A model generated the notes under the pieces. The model did no database searches and was not told the origin of the DNA. It saw only the letters and a program-made list of their open reading frames with translations. The position numbers and the translations under genes are program-made. Positions 16,524 through 23,893 of a DNA stretch of 64,000 nucleotides are shown here, in pieces (positions within the stretch are counted from its first letter, which is position 1; the number at the start of each line of letters is the position of its first letter). Source of the stretch: Scatosoma sp045613545 (lineage in GTDB: Bacteria; Bacillota; Clostridia; Christensenellales; Borkfalkiaceae); NCBI GenBank assembly GCA_045613545.1, contig JAZLBD010000001.1, positions 1 through 64,000 on the forward strand, given 5' to 3'.

Positions 16524-17256
16524 GTTGTTTTATTACCTCCGTTTTACTATAATTTGTTCTGAGCTTTTCCCCTCGGATAGGTTTTTGTTTTTCGGGATGC
16601 AGGTAAGAATAATCCTTACCATCCCTTGTGATTTTTACGCCGTAACACTTTTCAAGATAATCTTTGAACTTATTAGGCGTAGTAGAATTTTTAATCGCTT
16701 CCGCAATTACTTCTCGTAGTTCTTCTTTCCAACTAATACCGCCTTTGAGCATAATCTTCTTTTCAACTGCCGTTCTACTATTCTTACCACGCTTTCTAAA
16801 ATCCGTTTCGGTAAACCCGTATTTCTTCCCTATACTATTCGCTTCGTCTTTCATCTTCACGTAGTCTTGTTTATTAAACTGCAATTTCTTACCCGTTATC
16901 GGGTCCACCGCGTTTACGATAATATGGCTATGTACCGTTTGTGTGTCCGTGTGGGTAGCGATTACGCACTCGTAGTTTTGAAATAATTTTGCCGTAAGTT
17001 CTTCCGCGTAGGCGTGAGCTTTTTCGGGTGAAACGTTATCTTGGCGCGCGCACGATAATTTACAATGATAATATTTACGTTCGTCAAACTTATCCCCTTT
17101 ACCAAACCTGCTTGCCGTTTCGTCAAACTGCTTTGCGTAGTTTTCGTCTTCAAAAAGATTTCTAACCGACACTATCTTTGCTTTCTTTTCATCGGTGATA
17201 TACGCGATACCGTTTTTCGGTTTTGCTTTGCTTGCACTACACTTAAAAAGCGGCAT
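16111..17256 (-). CDS. mobA: MobA/MobL-type relaxase
   Basis: About 381 residues. Relaxase/mobilization nuclease domain in the first ~230 residues: start MPLFKCSASKAKPKNGIAYI, and the metal-binding histidine block HTDTQTVHSHIIVNAVD. The C-terminal ~130 residues are low-complexity and charged, explained by the overlapping reading frame on the same strand. It nicks oriT and leads the strand during mobilization. I place the start at ATG 17256, which shares a base with the mobC stop and follows GGAGGTG, rather than at 17316. Confidence 0.88.
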   Translation of the reverse strand: MPLFKCSASKAKPKNGIAYITDEKKAKIVSVRNLFEDENYAKQFDETASRFGKGDKFDERKYYHCKLSCARQDNVSPEKAHAYAEELTAKLFQNYECVIATHTDTQTVHSHIIVNAVDPITGKKLQFNKQDYVKMKDEANSIGKKYGFTETDFRKRGKNSRTAVEKKIMLKGGISWKEELREVIAEAIKNSTTPNKFKDYLEKCYGVKITRDGKDYSYLHPEKQKPIRGEKLRTNYSKTEVIKQLDKQNNGRASSTHITGRTGGFIAQPAGIRTVRRSKTINGGGTRSNAIEVLSSIERAMQRLSFEAECASRGTDAASEERRIVQRKAREEAERKRREADRRREKEQSPISEGDRVLTQPDNGNSNGNRATCKHSYGKGD

Positions 17257-17573
17257 TATCCACCTCCGATTGCAATAGATATTTTGCGGTATAATTCTTT
17301 CAAACTTTTGATACACGCTTTGATTTTTTCTTCCGTAGCCAAGCCGTTATAACTGTTTCTAACGACTTGGTTTAGGTTGTTGCCTTGCCGTTTTAGTTCG
17401 GCTAAAATCTCGTTACCGTTTTCTATTACGGTAATCGGCTTGTCAGTAATTGACCGAATTACAAAGTCCGTTATCGTCAGTCCACTTTTTGCTATTGCGC
17501 TATCTATTAAATTTTTCTCTTGTTCGCTTGCCCTAAAATTGTAGGCAAATGATCTTGTTCTTCTTGCTATAAT
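17256..17573 (-). CDS. mobC: MobC-type mobilization accessory protein
   Basis: About 105 residues beginning near ARRTRSFAYNFRASEQEKNL and ending in LNQVVRNSYNGL...LKELYRKISIAIGGG, the pattern of bacterial mobilization protein MobC (ribbon-helix-helix, relaxosome accessory). The only well placed ribosome site (AAGGAGGAG) precedes ATT (17573) and ATA (17570). The upstream in-frame TTG (17621) abuts the terminator of the previous operon and has no ribosome site. I therefore propose a non-AUG start. The stop overlaps the relaxase ATG by one base. Confidence 0.72.
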   Translation of the reverse strand: MIARRTRSFAYNFRASEQEKNLIDSAIAKSGLTITDFVIRSITDKPITVIENGNEILAELKRQGNNLNQVVRNSYNGLATEEKIKACIKSLKELYRKISIAIGGG

Positions 17574-17625
17574 TTCTCCTCCTTTTTGTTTTAGAACCCA
17601 TAAATCCAAGTTTTTACGCAAAACA

Positions 17626-17656
17626 AAAACGGAGATTCTCTGAGCCTCCGTTTTTT
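17626..17656 (-). terminator. Terminator of the AbiTii module
   Basis: AAAACGGAG (17626-17634) pairs with CTCCGTTTT (17646-17654) around an 11-nt loop; on the minus strand it is followed by a T-rich run. Separates the AbiTii module from mobC. Confidence 0.75.
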
Positions 17657-17688
17657 ATTTTTCTATTATGCCACTATACAATCTAAAA

Positions 17689-17901
17689 TTAAAATATTTT
17701 AATTAACTCTGTAATGCCCCAAATAATTGCTGAAGCAATCAAACTAGACACCACACCTGTTATCAATCCACCCCAAAATCCTTCTTTTTGATAAAATTTT
17801 TTTATTGTAGTATTTGTATTATTTTTACTTTTGTCAACATTATGCTGCTCGCTAATATTAGATTTAGATATTTTATTATTGTCGCCAATATTTATACTCA
17901 T
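17689..17901 (-). CDS. Small membrane protein with N-terminal IGDNNKI motif
   Basis: 70 residues. Begins MSINIGDNNKISKSNISEQH, a motif also present at the C-termini of the two upstream proteins. A polar, asparagine-rich linker follows, then one hydrophobic, glycine-containing segment (FWGGLITGVVSSLIASAIIW) ending in a charged tail. No named family. The start overlaps the stop of the AbiTii gene by 4 bp, so it is translationally coupled. The layout of shared short motif plus membrane segment suggests a membrane-acting effector recruited by the motif; this is inference. Confidence 0.7.
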   Translation of the reverse strand: MSINIGDNNKISKSNISEQHNVDKSKNNTNTTIKKFYQKEGFWGGLITGVVSSLIASAIIWGITELIKIF

Positions 17902-18569
17902 TGTTGTTCATCTCCGATCTTTGAATTTTTTATAGTATTTCCATCTCCAATATTTATAAAATTCATTTCACCTATTTCAACTATCAACTGCTTTTCAAAG
18001 TTTATAATTTGCGTCTTTTCTTTTCCTGAAACATCTATATCAAGCTCGTCCAAATTTCCATATTCTCTATCAAGCTTCATAAATATTTTGAACAAAATGT
18101 TGGATAGCTTATTTACTATTTCAGCATAAGCAGACGAATCAAACCTTTGCGTTATAGAAGTGAAAGCAATCCCCACCTGAATAACACCTGCAAGAAAAGT
18201 TAAATCCGAACTGTAAGTTGTTGTTGTTTTAGCTCTCTTTACAATATTAGCAATTGTGCTTCTCTCATAATTATTGCTAAGATCTTCCATAAAAGCTGAA
18301 GGAATCCATTGAATTGGAAATGGTTGATTTGTTAGTTTAATATGAGACATCATACTACCCTTAATACCTGAATATGTAATTTGTCCCATCCCCAAATTTC
18401 TATATTTAGGGACTGACTCTTCCCCCAAATATCCATTCAGTTCTTTTTCTGCCCATGAAGATAGTTCTTTATAATTTAAATCATCACATATTAACAGCAA
18501 TCTTTTCAATGCAACATCTAAAGCAACTTCATTATTTGCTAGTTCTTTTAATATTTTACTTTTTGCCAT
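17898..18569 (-). CDS. AbiTii-domain abortive infection protein
   Basis: About 223 residues. The N-terminal ~90 match the AbiTii domain (KILKELANNEVALDVALKRL, LNYKELSSWAEKELNGYL). A middle helical region follows and the protein ends FINIGDGNTIKNSKIGDEQQ, the motif shared with its neighbours. ATG 18569 with GGAGGCG upstream is preferred over 18620. AbiTii domains occur in phage-defence proteins; the mechanism is unknown. Second gene of a three-gene overlapping unit. Confidence 0.75.
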   Translation of the reverse strand: MAKSKILKELANNEVALDVALKRLLLICDDLNYKELSSWAEKELNGYLGEESVPKYRNLGMGQITYSGIKGSMMSHIKLTNQPFPIQWIPSAFMEDLSNNYERSTIANIVKRAKTTTTYSSDLTFLAGVIQVGIAFTSITQRFDSSAYAEIVNKLSNILFKIFMKLDREYGNLDELDIDVSGKEKTQIINFEKQLIVEIGEMNFINIGDGNTIKNSKIGDEQQ

Positions 18570-18927
18570 TTTCGCCTCCAGAAGAAACATCGGTATGAGT
18601 GAATTTATTCCCATCACCAATTCTTATAGAGTTGTCGTGATATACGTTAAAACTCTTATGGCTTTCCAAATCGTCGGTGTCTCGAATTGTATCAAGATAA
18701 TTAAATCCTTCATTGGTTAAATTTCCAACCGTAAATGACCATAATTTATTACCTCCATACTGCCCTTTATAATAAGATATTAAACCCTCGCCATATAAAA
18801 GTTCTACATGATTTGCTATCTGCTGAGTAGTATATCCTTCAATTTTCAATCCAAATAAAGTTGTGTTTTCATATTCCTCTTCAATTTTTAATAAAATCTT
18901 CTTTATCAACTGTAAATCTCTCTTCAT
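18556..18927 (-). CDS. DUF2513-like protein with C-terminal IGDGN motif
   Basis: 123 residues. The N-terminal ~90 residues resemble DUF2513 (MKRDLQLIKKILLKIEEEYE, YTTQQIANHVELLYGEGLIS, LTNEGFNYLDTIRD), a winged-helix-like domain common in phage and mobile elements. The tail reads NSIRIGDGNKFTHTDV and matches the motif in the next two genes. Overlaps the AbiTii gene by 14 bp. As first gene it could be the sensor or regulator of the module; that is inference. AGGAG precedes the ATG. Confidence 0.7.
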   Translation of the reverse strand: MKRDLQLIKKILLKIEEEYENTTLFGLKIEGYTTQQIANHVELLYGEGLISYYKGQYGGNKLWSFTVGNLTNEGFNYLDTIRDTDDLESHKSFNVYHDNSIRIGDGNKFTHTDVSSGGENGKK

Positions 18928-19013
18928 AGATTACTCCTTTCTTTTTCATTCCATCTATACGTTTTCTCTATTTCTTATATATAAATTCTAATTTATAAAC
19001 TTCTCTAATACAA

Positions 19014-19946
19014 TCACTCGCTTATTTCAGCAAAAATTTTGCTTATATCCGAAAACACATGTAGTGCGTCATCAAATTTTTGTTGCTCATCAGTATAAAG
19101 TAAATCTTTGTGCAACGTTTCATAACGCAAACGAATCTGTGGTGTCAAATACTGTTTCCAAGAATCAAAATCATACGCTCCATTTGGATTGTACTCCTTC
19201 GTAATTCCTCTCTTTTCGAGATAATAGCTATCGGTTTCTTTAGTTATCCGTATCAATCTCTTGAGTTCAGTTTTATCACGCAAGAAATCCTGTATCTCTG
19301 GTAATGTAAAAAGTCTTGTCACGTCGTAAATATGACGAACTTTTTTATCCAAACTTTCGCAAATTGCATGGCGTTTTACAGACATTATTTTATCGATAAA
19401 AGTACGCTCAATATGAAGAACATTTAAAGTGACCGAAGCAAGCTCAAACTTTTGAATATCATCTTCTGCTCCCTGCTCTTCCAAGAACTCATGAATATAT
19501 GATTTAAAAGTTTTCTTAGAATATGGATCTGGACGAACACTACTTCCAATTTCCAGTTTGATTTTATTCTCCTCGTTTGCAAACCATACGTACATACTCT
19601 TACTTCTATTTGAGCGCTCCGACTTTATCTTATCAGTTTGCGCACCCACAGTCATAATTGCTTCGATTTGCTTGATACTTTTATCGCAAGCCTTGTCCGA
19701 TAATTCCATTCCTAAGAACGTTAAGTCTATATCCTCGGAAAATCTTTCTATCGAACCTGGATAACATTTGCTAAGCGACGTTCCACCCTTAAATACGCAT
19801 TTATCCGCATACTCGCTATTTTCAAGGTTTTTCAATAATAAAACTATATAATAATCACGTTCAACCGCCGACTCAGGAATATGCAATTTACTCGCAACAA
19901 TCGATATTAAATCCTTAAATTCATATTGATACTCGTGCAGTTTCAT
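19014..19946 (-). CDS. abiEii: AbiEii-type nucleotidyltransferase toxin
   Basis: 310 residues with the AbiEii/DUF1814 nucleotidyltransferase signature FKGGTSLSKCYPGSIERFSE followed by DIDLTF; GG-S and the D-D pair are the metal/NTP-binding residues. The family's known members (AbiEii, MenT-like) act by adding nucleotides to tRNA or other targets and arrest growth. Paired with the upstream AbiEi-type antitoxin, whose gene end it overlaps by 26 bp. The ATG follows GGAGTTAT. Confidence 0.9.
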   Translation of the reverse strand: MKLHEYQYEFKDLISIVASKLHIPESAVERDYYIVLLLKNLENSEYADKCVFKGGTSLSKCYPGSIERFSEDIDLTFLGMELSDKACDKSIKQIEAIMTVGAQTDKIKSERSNRSKSMYVWFANEENKIKLEIGSSVRPDPYSKKTFKSYIHEFLEEQGAEDDIQKFELASVTLNVLHIERTFIDKIMSVKRHAICESLDKKVRHIYDVTRLFTLPEIQDFLRDKTELKRLIRITKETDSYYLEKRGITKEYNPNGAYDFDSWKQYLTPQIRLRYETLHKDLLYTDEQQKFDDALHVFSDISKIFAEISE

Positions 19947-20628
19947 ATAACTCCTCCATTTTTGGATATTTATATTCCGAAAGGTTTGATAAATACATAT
20001 TTAAGTTATTTTCTTTACCATAGAAATTCAAAATTTCCTGCAAAAAAGCAATTGTTGATTTTTTATAGTTGATTGTTGAAATAACTTTTCTAAACGTTTC
20101 CTCATTGTATTCATTTGCTAGTTCTCTAGTAAAAGCTATAAAAGCAGAGTAATTCATGTCTTGTATTGTGTAATAATTTTGTAACACCTCTAACGCATGA
20201 ATCATACTTTTAATACTTTTAGAATAATCAATTTGCACTTGATGCACCGTTATATTTCGAATCGTTTTAGTAAAACTTTCTAGTGCAGAGGACATAACTT
20301 CAATAGATTTTGCTATCTGTGTCGTTAAGTTTAAAGAATTGTAAAGTGAATACCCAACAACTGTGCCTGTTCCGTTCTCTATAAACGCCGAAACGATTTC
20401 CTTTTCGGAAGGTGGAACAATTCCATACTTGCTAATTTTAGGCAAATGATAAGTTCCTTTTGCGATTTTTACAAGCTCGCCGGACTTACACATTCTTTCT
20501 AATGTCTTATAAAACGCCGCTTCACTGATTTGATTGACAAGTTCTTTTCGATATAATTTGCTCGCATGTATCAATTCGTTTTCCTTATAGTTCAACAATG
20601 CAGTTTTTATAATAGCACTACTTTTCAT
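19921..20628 (-). CDS. abiEi: AbiEi-type antitoxin / transcriptional repressor
   Basis: 235 residues. The N-terminal winged helix (LIHASKLYRKELVNQISEAA, LERMCKSGELVKIAKGTYHL) and the following VGYSLYNSLNLTTQIAK region match AbiEi_4-type antitoxins. In characterised AbiE systems the antitoxin represses its own promoter and counteracts the toxin (type IV). It has AAGGAGGGC before its ATG and sits behind a near-consensus promoter. Confidence 0.88.
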   Translation of the reverse strand: MKSSAIIKTALLNYKENELIHASKLYRKELVNQISEAAFYKTLERMCKSGELVKIAKGTYHLPKISKYGIVPPSEKEIVSAFIENGTGTVVGYSLYNSLNLTTQIAKSIEVMSSALESFTKTIRNITVHQVQIDYSKSIKSMIHALEVLQNYYTIQDMNYSAFIAFTRELANEYNEETFRKVISTINYKKSTIAFLQEILNFYGKENNLNMYLSNLSEYKYPKMEELYETARVSI

Positions 20629-20663
20629 ATATAAGCCCTCCTTTTAATATTATTTTCACCATT

Positions 20664-20692
20664 ATTATATGCTCTCATTCATGATTTGTCAA
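20664..20692 (-). promoter_or_regulatory. Promoter of the abiE operon
   Basis: TTGACA (20687-20692) and TATAAT (20664-20669), 17-bp spacer, consensus hexamers; 36 bp upstream of the abiEi ATG. Confidence 0.88.
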
Positions 20693-20761
20693 GTGTTTTT
20701 CTATTTTACTTGACATTTTATTTCGCAAAAGCGCTCATTATTTACAACTATATCTTAGCAA

Positions 20762-20830
20762 TTTCGGGGTATTAGGGGTTTCCCCTAACGAGGCGATTTG
20801 AAAAATCGTGTATTTGGCAAGACAAATACG
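20762..20830. other. Hairpin cluster, candidate oriT
   Basis: In the gene-free stretch 20693-21068, three hairpins follow each other. The first is TTAGGGG/CCCCTAA (20772-20788), the second CGATTT/AAATCG (20794-20808), and the third GTATTT/AAATAC (20810-20829). Such clusters beside a relaxase module are typical of transfer origins, and none is followed by a T tract. Nic cannot be located by eye. A replication origin is the alternative. Confidence 0.4.
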
Positions 20831-20901
20831 TTCCTCGCTATATCGACGAAACCAACCATACCCATGTCATATTAAATTGTATTTTGGACGTAGAAAAAGC
20901 C

Positions 20902-20920
20902 CGACAGTTTATCACTGTCG
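20902..20920. terminator. Hairpin in the intergenic stretch
   Basis: CGACAGT (20902-20908) pairs with ACTGTCG (20914-20920). A second perfect hairpin, TTTCCTTTC-TAC-GAAAGGAAA, lies at about 20995-21015. They may terminate the polymerase-like gene ending at 21069, but poly-T tails are weak. Confidence 0.4.
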
Positions 20921-21068
20921 AGCCTTAATTTCCACGCTTTTGAAAAACGGGTTCTATTACGCCGATTACTCATTTTTAATTTTTGGCAAGCCCTTTCCTT
21001 TCTACGAAAGGAAAAACGCTAATTTCTAATTTGATTTACTTTGCGATTAAAAATAATTTTTTCACTTT

Positions 21069-23618
21069 TTACCATTTTCTTGCGAATTTCTTGCCATATA
21101 CAGTGAACTCCCCATCCTCCTTTTCTTCCACACAACCAATAGGAAGCGCCGTGTAACGAGAAAAGTTTTTAAAGTGTGGAGTGTTTACAATGGGGGCATA
21201 GATTCGCCAATCGGAAGGACTATTTTTTTCGTAATGTCTAAGCACTAATATAAGCACGTTTTCATTCGTTAGCCATTTTGAAACTAATCTATCTCTTTCA
21301 GATTTTGTCTCTGCTATCTTATCGTAAACAAGCTCTTTTTCTTGGTCGTCCGCTATACGAAGCTCCATATACAAACGACTAATTCTTGCCTTACACTCAT
21401 CGCAAATCTCAATGATTTTGTCCCTATGTCGATAATCGGTCGCGTTGTCCGAAGTTGTCTTTTCAACTATCGTCCAAGATATGGGAGCGTAAAACACCTT
21501 TTTTTGTTTTCCTTTTTGAAAGTTAAACTTTTTAACGGCTTGATAGATATAATCCATCGCCGTATCGTAAAACTCGTACTCGTTTTCCTTTCCCTTTTCG
21601 TCTATCTCCTTAAAGAAAGTTGGTACAGGACGATTATACTTTTTGCGCAAAGCGGAAAGTTCTTTCCCAACGTTTACGTTGTCGTAGGCGCGCTTTGCCT
21701 TATCTATTTCCAAACCTGATAAAACGGCAAGTTTGCAAACGTCGTTATAAATCTCTAAGATTTCCTCTATGGGCGCGCCGTGATGGATTTCGTTCCATAT
21801 GATACTATTCAATTTTTGTGAAAGGTTTACGATTTCCCCTATTTTATTCTCACTCGTATCATGGTCAAGCTCGGCAAGAGTTTGACCGTTTTTACTCATA
21901 GATGGGATACCACAAACGGGCACTTTGAAATACTCTTTATGCTTCTCGGCGGCTTCTACTAATAACTTATCATCGGTTATGAGCATAGCGTCCGAATCGT
22001 AATCGCAACCGTTTAGACGCTGTTGTATATTCTCACCAATAGCGTTTACGCACACGATATTTTTACCCAAATCAAAGTAGTTCCAAATATCGCCGTCAAG
22101 ATTATTTTCCACGCAATAAAGATTGCCCATCGTGATATGTGGTGAGCGCGCACAAAGAAGTTTTGCACCATTTGCAAAGCGTTTAGAGTGTATTTGTCCT
22201 TTCTTCAACTCACTTGTTATATTTTCGCCGGCTATGTATTTTAACAGTTCCGGACCGTTACCAAACAACGTTGCGTTCGTGCCGTTCAAAAGAATATGTC
22301 CACGGCGTAAATTGGTTTTGAGTCCGCTTACTACGTCATCTCTAAAATTAGCGTATAAAGCCGTACAATTAAAGGTTGTAAAACTCATCAGTAATCGGAA
22401 AATGACTTCCGCACGTTCGGCAAGTCCGTCGGGGATTTTCTTTTCTTCCCCGTCCTTTTCCCCCACGTAAGCATCAGTAAAATGATAGCGCATAAACTCT
22501 GCATCGTTACGGACAAGCGAGATATAATCAAAACTCGGCTTTAATAATTCTTCCGCCTGCGATTTATCAAACCCCAAAGTATTGAGAAGTTGATAACTAC
22601 TTTGCACCATATCGCCGTGGAAAAATCTTGTGCCTTTATCCCATTTTACCACACCGAAAGTATTATCTACGCTTTCTATCCACTTGCGAATATTCTTTTC
22701 GGTAAGTCCACCTGCAAATTTAAGATATTTCAAACTGTTAGGCGTAGTTACCATTACGATTTGGCTTACGTCGGTTGCAAGAGTAAATCCCCTTGTTTTC
22801 AAATCGGCAAGCGTAATATTTTTATCTTTTATCCATTTTTGAAGTTTTGTTCTAAATGCGCAAGACTTAAAGAACTTATTTCTAAGAAGTAGCATATGCT
22901 TGTCCGCATATCCGCTTTCAAACACGCTTTCGTCTAAAAGACTTTCGCCGTCCCAAATATCGTTTGTGATTTCCGTTTGCTTTTGCTCGGCTACAAGTTT
23001 GCTATCCTTAAGTTCTACGGATATTACTTCTTCCGTAAATACGCTTTTATAATCGGGAACGAAAAGTATTCCATGAAGTGGAATATCCACCGTTCCTTTG
23101 ATACTACTGAGCGATAACGCCTTATACGATTCCCACGAAGCTAGGTCAGTTTGTGCTTTCAAACCACAACTACTCCACTTGTCCATTGCTTTATACAAAC
23201 GCTCATCAATAAAAAGGCATTTACCCTCTCTTGAACTGCCCGCGCTACGCTTATATCTTACGTAGTGAACGCCGTCTAAATAAAAGCCATTTTCGTAAAA
23301 ATGCGCACGCAAGTCTTTTATTTTTATAGGCTTTCCGTTTTCGAGCTTGTACGTATAGTTAAACTTTAAGTTAATTACAGCAAGGGTATATTCGTTTTCG
23401 CTCTTATCTTGAAAAGAAAACTTTTTACGACAAACGCGCTTATACGCCTTTTCAAGTTCAACTGAGTCGAGCGAATTATCCAAATAGATTTTAAACAAAC
23501 GAAAATAGGCGTCGCTTTTATTTTCGGGCGTTTTATACCCAACGCTAACGCCGTTTTCTTGCTCGTGCCGATAAATATCCGCCGCTTCTATTGAAATAAT
23601 TCTATACCCTTGTTTCAT
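21069..23618 (-). CDS. YonO/QDE-1-type RNA polymerase-like protein
   Basis: 849 residues. The region ARSPHITMGNLYCVEN ... IVCVNAIGENIQQRLNGCDY, then DSDAMLITDD, aligns by eye with the catalytic core of cell-encoded RNA-dependent RNA polymerases and phage YonO (R-P-L-H-G-D, then G-DLDGD). The catalytic loop is DYDSD at residues 539-543, keeping the three metal-binding aspartates but with Ser for Gly. Two double-psi barrels would flank this. No other RNA polymerase subunit is nearby. The ATG is 20-30 bp from a palindrome. Whether it uses DNA or RNA as template, and any role in defence or element biology, is open. Confidence 0.68.
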   Translation of the reverse strand: MKQGYRIISIEAADIYRHEQENGVSVGYKTPENKSDAYFRLFKIYLDNSLDSVELEKAYKRVCRKKFSFQDKSENEYTLAVINLKFNYTYKLENGKPIKIKDLRAHFYENGFYLDGVHYVRYKRSAGSSREGKCLFIDERLYKAMDKWSSCGLKAQTDLASWESYKALSLSSIKGTVDIPLHGILFVPDYKSVFTEEVISVELKDSKLVAEQKQTEITNDIWDGESLLDESVFESGYADKHMLLLRNKFFKSCAFRTKLQKWIKDKNITLADLKTRGFTLATDVSQIVMVTTPNSLKYLKFAGGLTEKNIRKWIESVDNTFGVVKWDKGTRFFHGDMVQSSYQLLNTLGFDKSQAEELLKPSFDYISLVRNDAEFMRYHFTDAYVGEKDGEEKKIPDGLAERAEVIFRLLMSFTTFNCTALYANFRDDVVSGLKTNLRRGHILLNGTNATLFGNGPELLKYIAGENITSELKKGQIHSKRFANGAKLLCARSPHITMGNLYCVENNLDGDIWNYFDLGKNIVCVNAIGENIQQRLNGCDYDSDAMLITDDKLLVEAAEKHKEYFKVPVCGIPSMSKNGQTLAELDHDTSENKIGEIVNLSQKLNSIIWNEIHHGAPIEEILEIYNDVCKLAVLSGLEIDKAKRAYDNVNVGKELSALRKKYNRPVPTFFKEIDEKGKENEYEFYDTAMDYIYQAVKKFNFQKGKQKKVFYAPISWTIVEKTTSDNATDYRHRDKIIEICDECKARISRLYMELRIADDQEKELVYDKIAETKSERDRLVSKWLTNENVLILVLRHYEKNSPSDWRIYAPIVNTPHFKNFSRYTALPIGCVEEKEDGEFTVYGKKFARKW

Positions 23619-23664
23619 TTTAACCTAGTCCTTCTAATGCCTACTCTTATTATATCATAGTAAA

Positions 23665-23683
23665 TATGACAATTTATGTCATA
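23665..23683. promoter_or_regulatory. Palindrome upstream of the polymerase-like gene
   Basis: TATGACA (23665-23671) and TGTCATA (23677-23683) form a 7-bp inverted repeat around ATTTA, 47 bp upstream of the start. TATAAT-like hexamers on the minus strand lie on both sides (23649-23654, 23685-23690), but no good -35 is visible. Candidate operator. Confidence 0.45.
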
Positions 23684-23806
23684 TATTATACAAAATTTCG
23701 CTAAAAATAGCAACGGTCAAACATCCAAGTTTATGTACATCTAACCGTGTTTGAGTTTGTTGTGCTTTATACAAGCTCTCTTATCTTAACGATATTACCA
23801 TTATTA

Positions 23807-23842
23807 TCACACACAAAAACATAGGTTTTGTCAAGCGTTTTG
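23807..23842. repeat. Junction repeat C (Rhs fragment)
   Basis: Identical over 36 bp to 12170-12205. Read on the minus strand, 23842-23765 encodes KTLDKTYVFVCDNNGNIVKIRELV, an Rhs-type repeat (compare LFSYDNNGNILKQRK in the large rhs gene). It is thus a short Rhs remnant left between the displaced Rhs tip and the mobilization module. Confidence 0.8.
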
Positions 23843-23852
23843 GATTATGGTA

Positions 23853-23882
23853 AAAGGTCGCAGGATTTCTCCTACAACCTTT
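23853..23882 (-). terminator. Terminator after the lipoprotein gene
   Basis: AAAGGTCGCAGGA pairs with TCCTACAACCTTT around TTTC (two mismatches), immediately after the gene ending at 23894. Confidence 0.65.
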
Positions 23883-23893
23883 CAATTATAATG

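Noticed and set aside
17256..17621. mobC start at TTG 17621
   Set aside because: It overlaps the T-rich tail of a terminator and has no ribosome site; the conserved MobC sequence begins after the AAGGAGGAG downstream.
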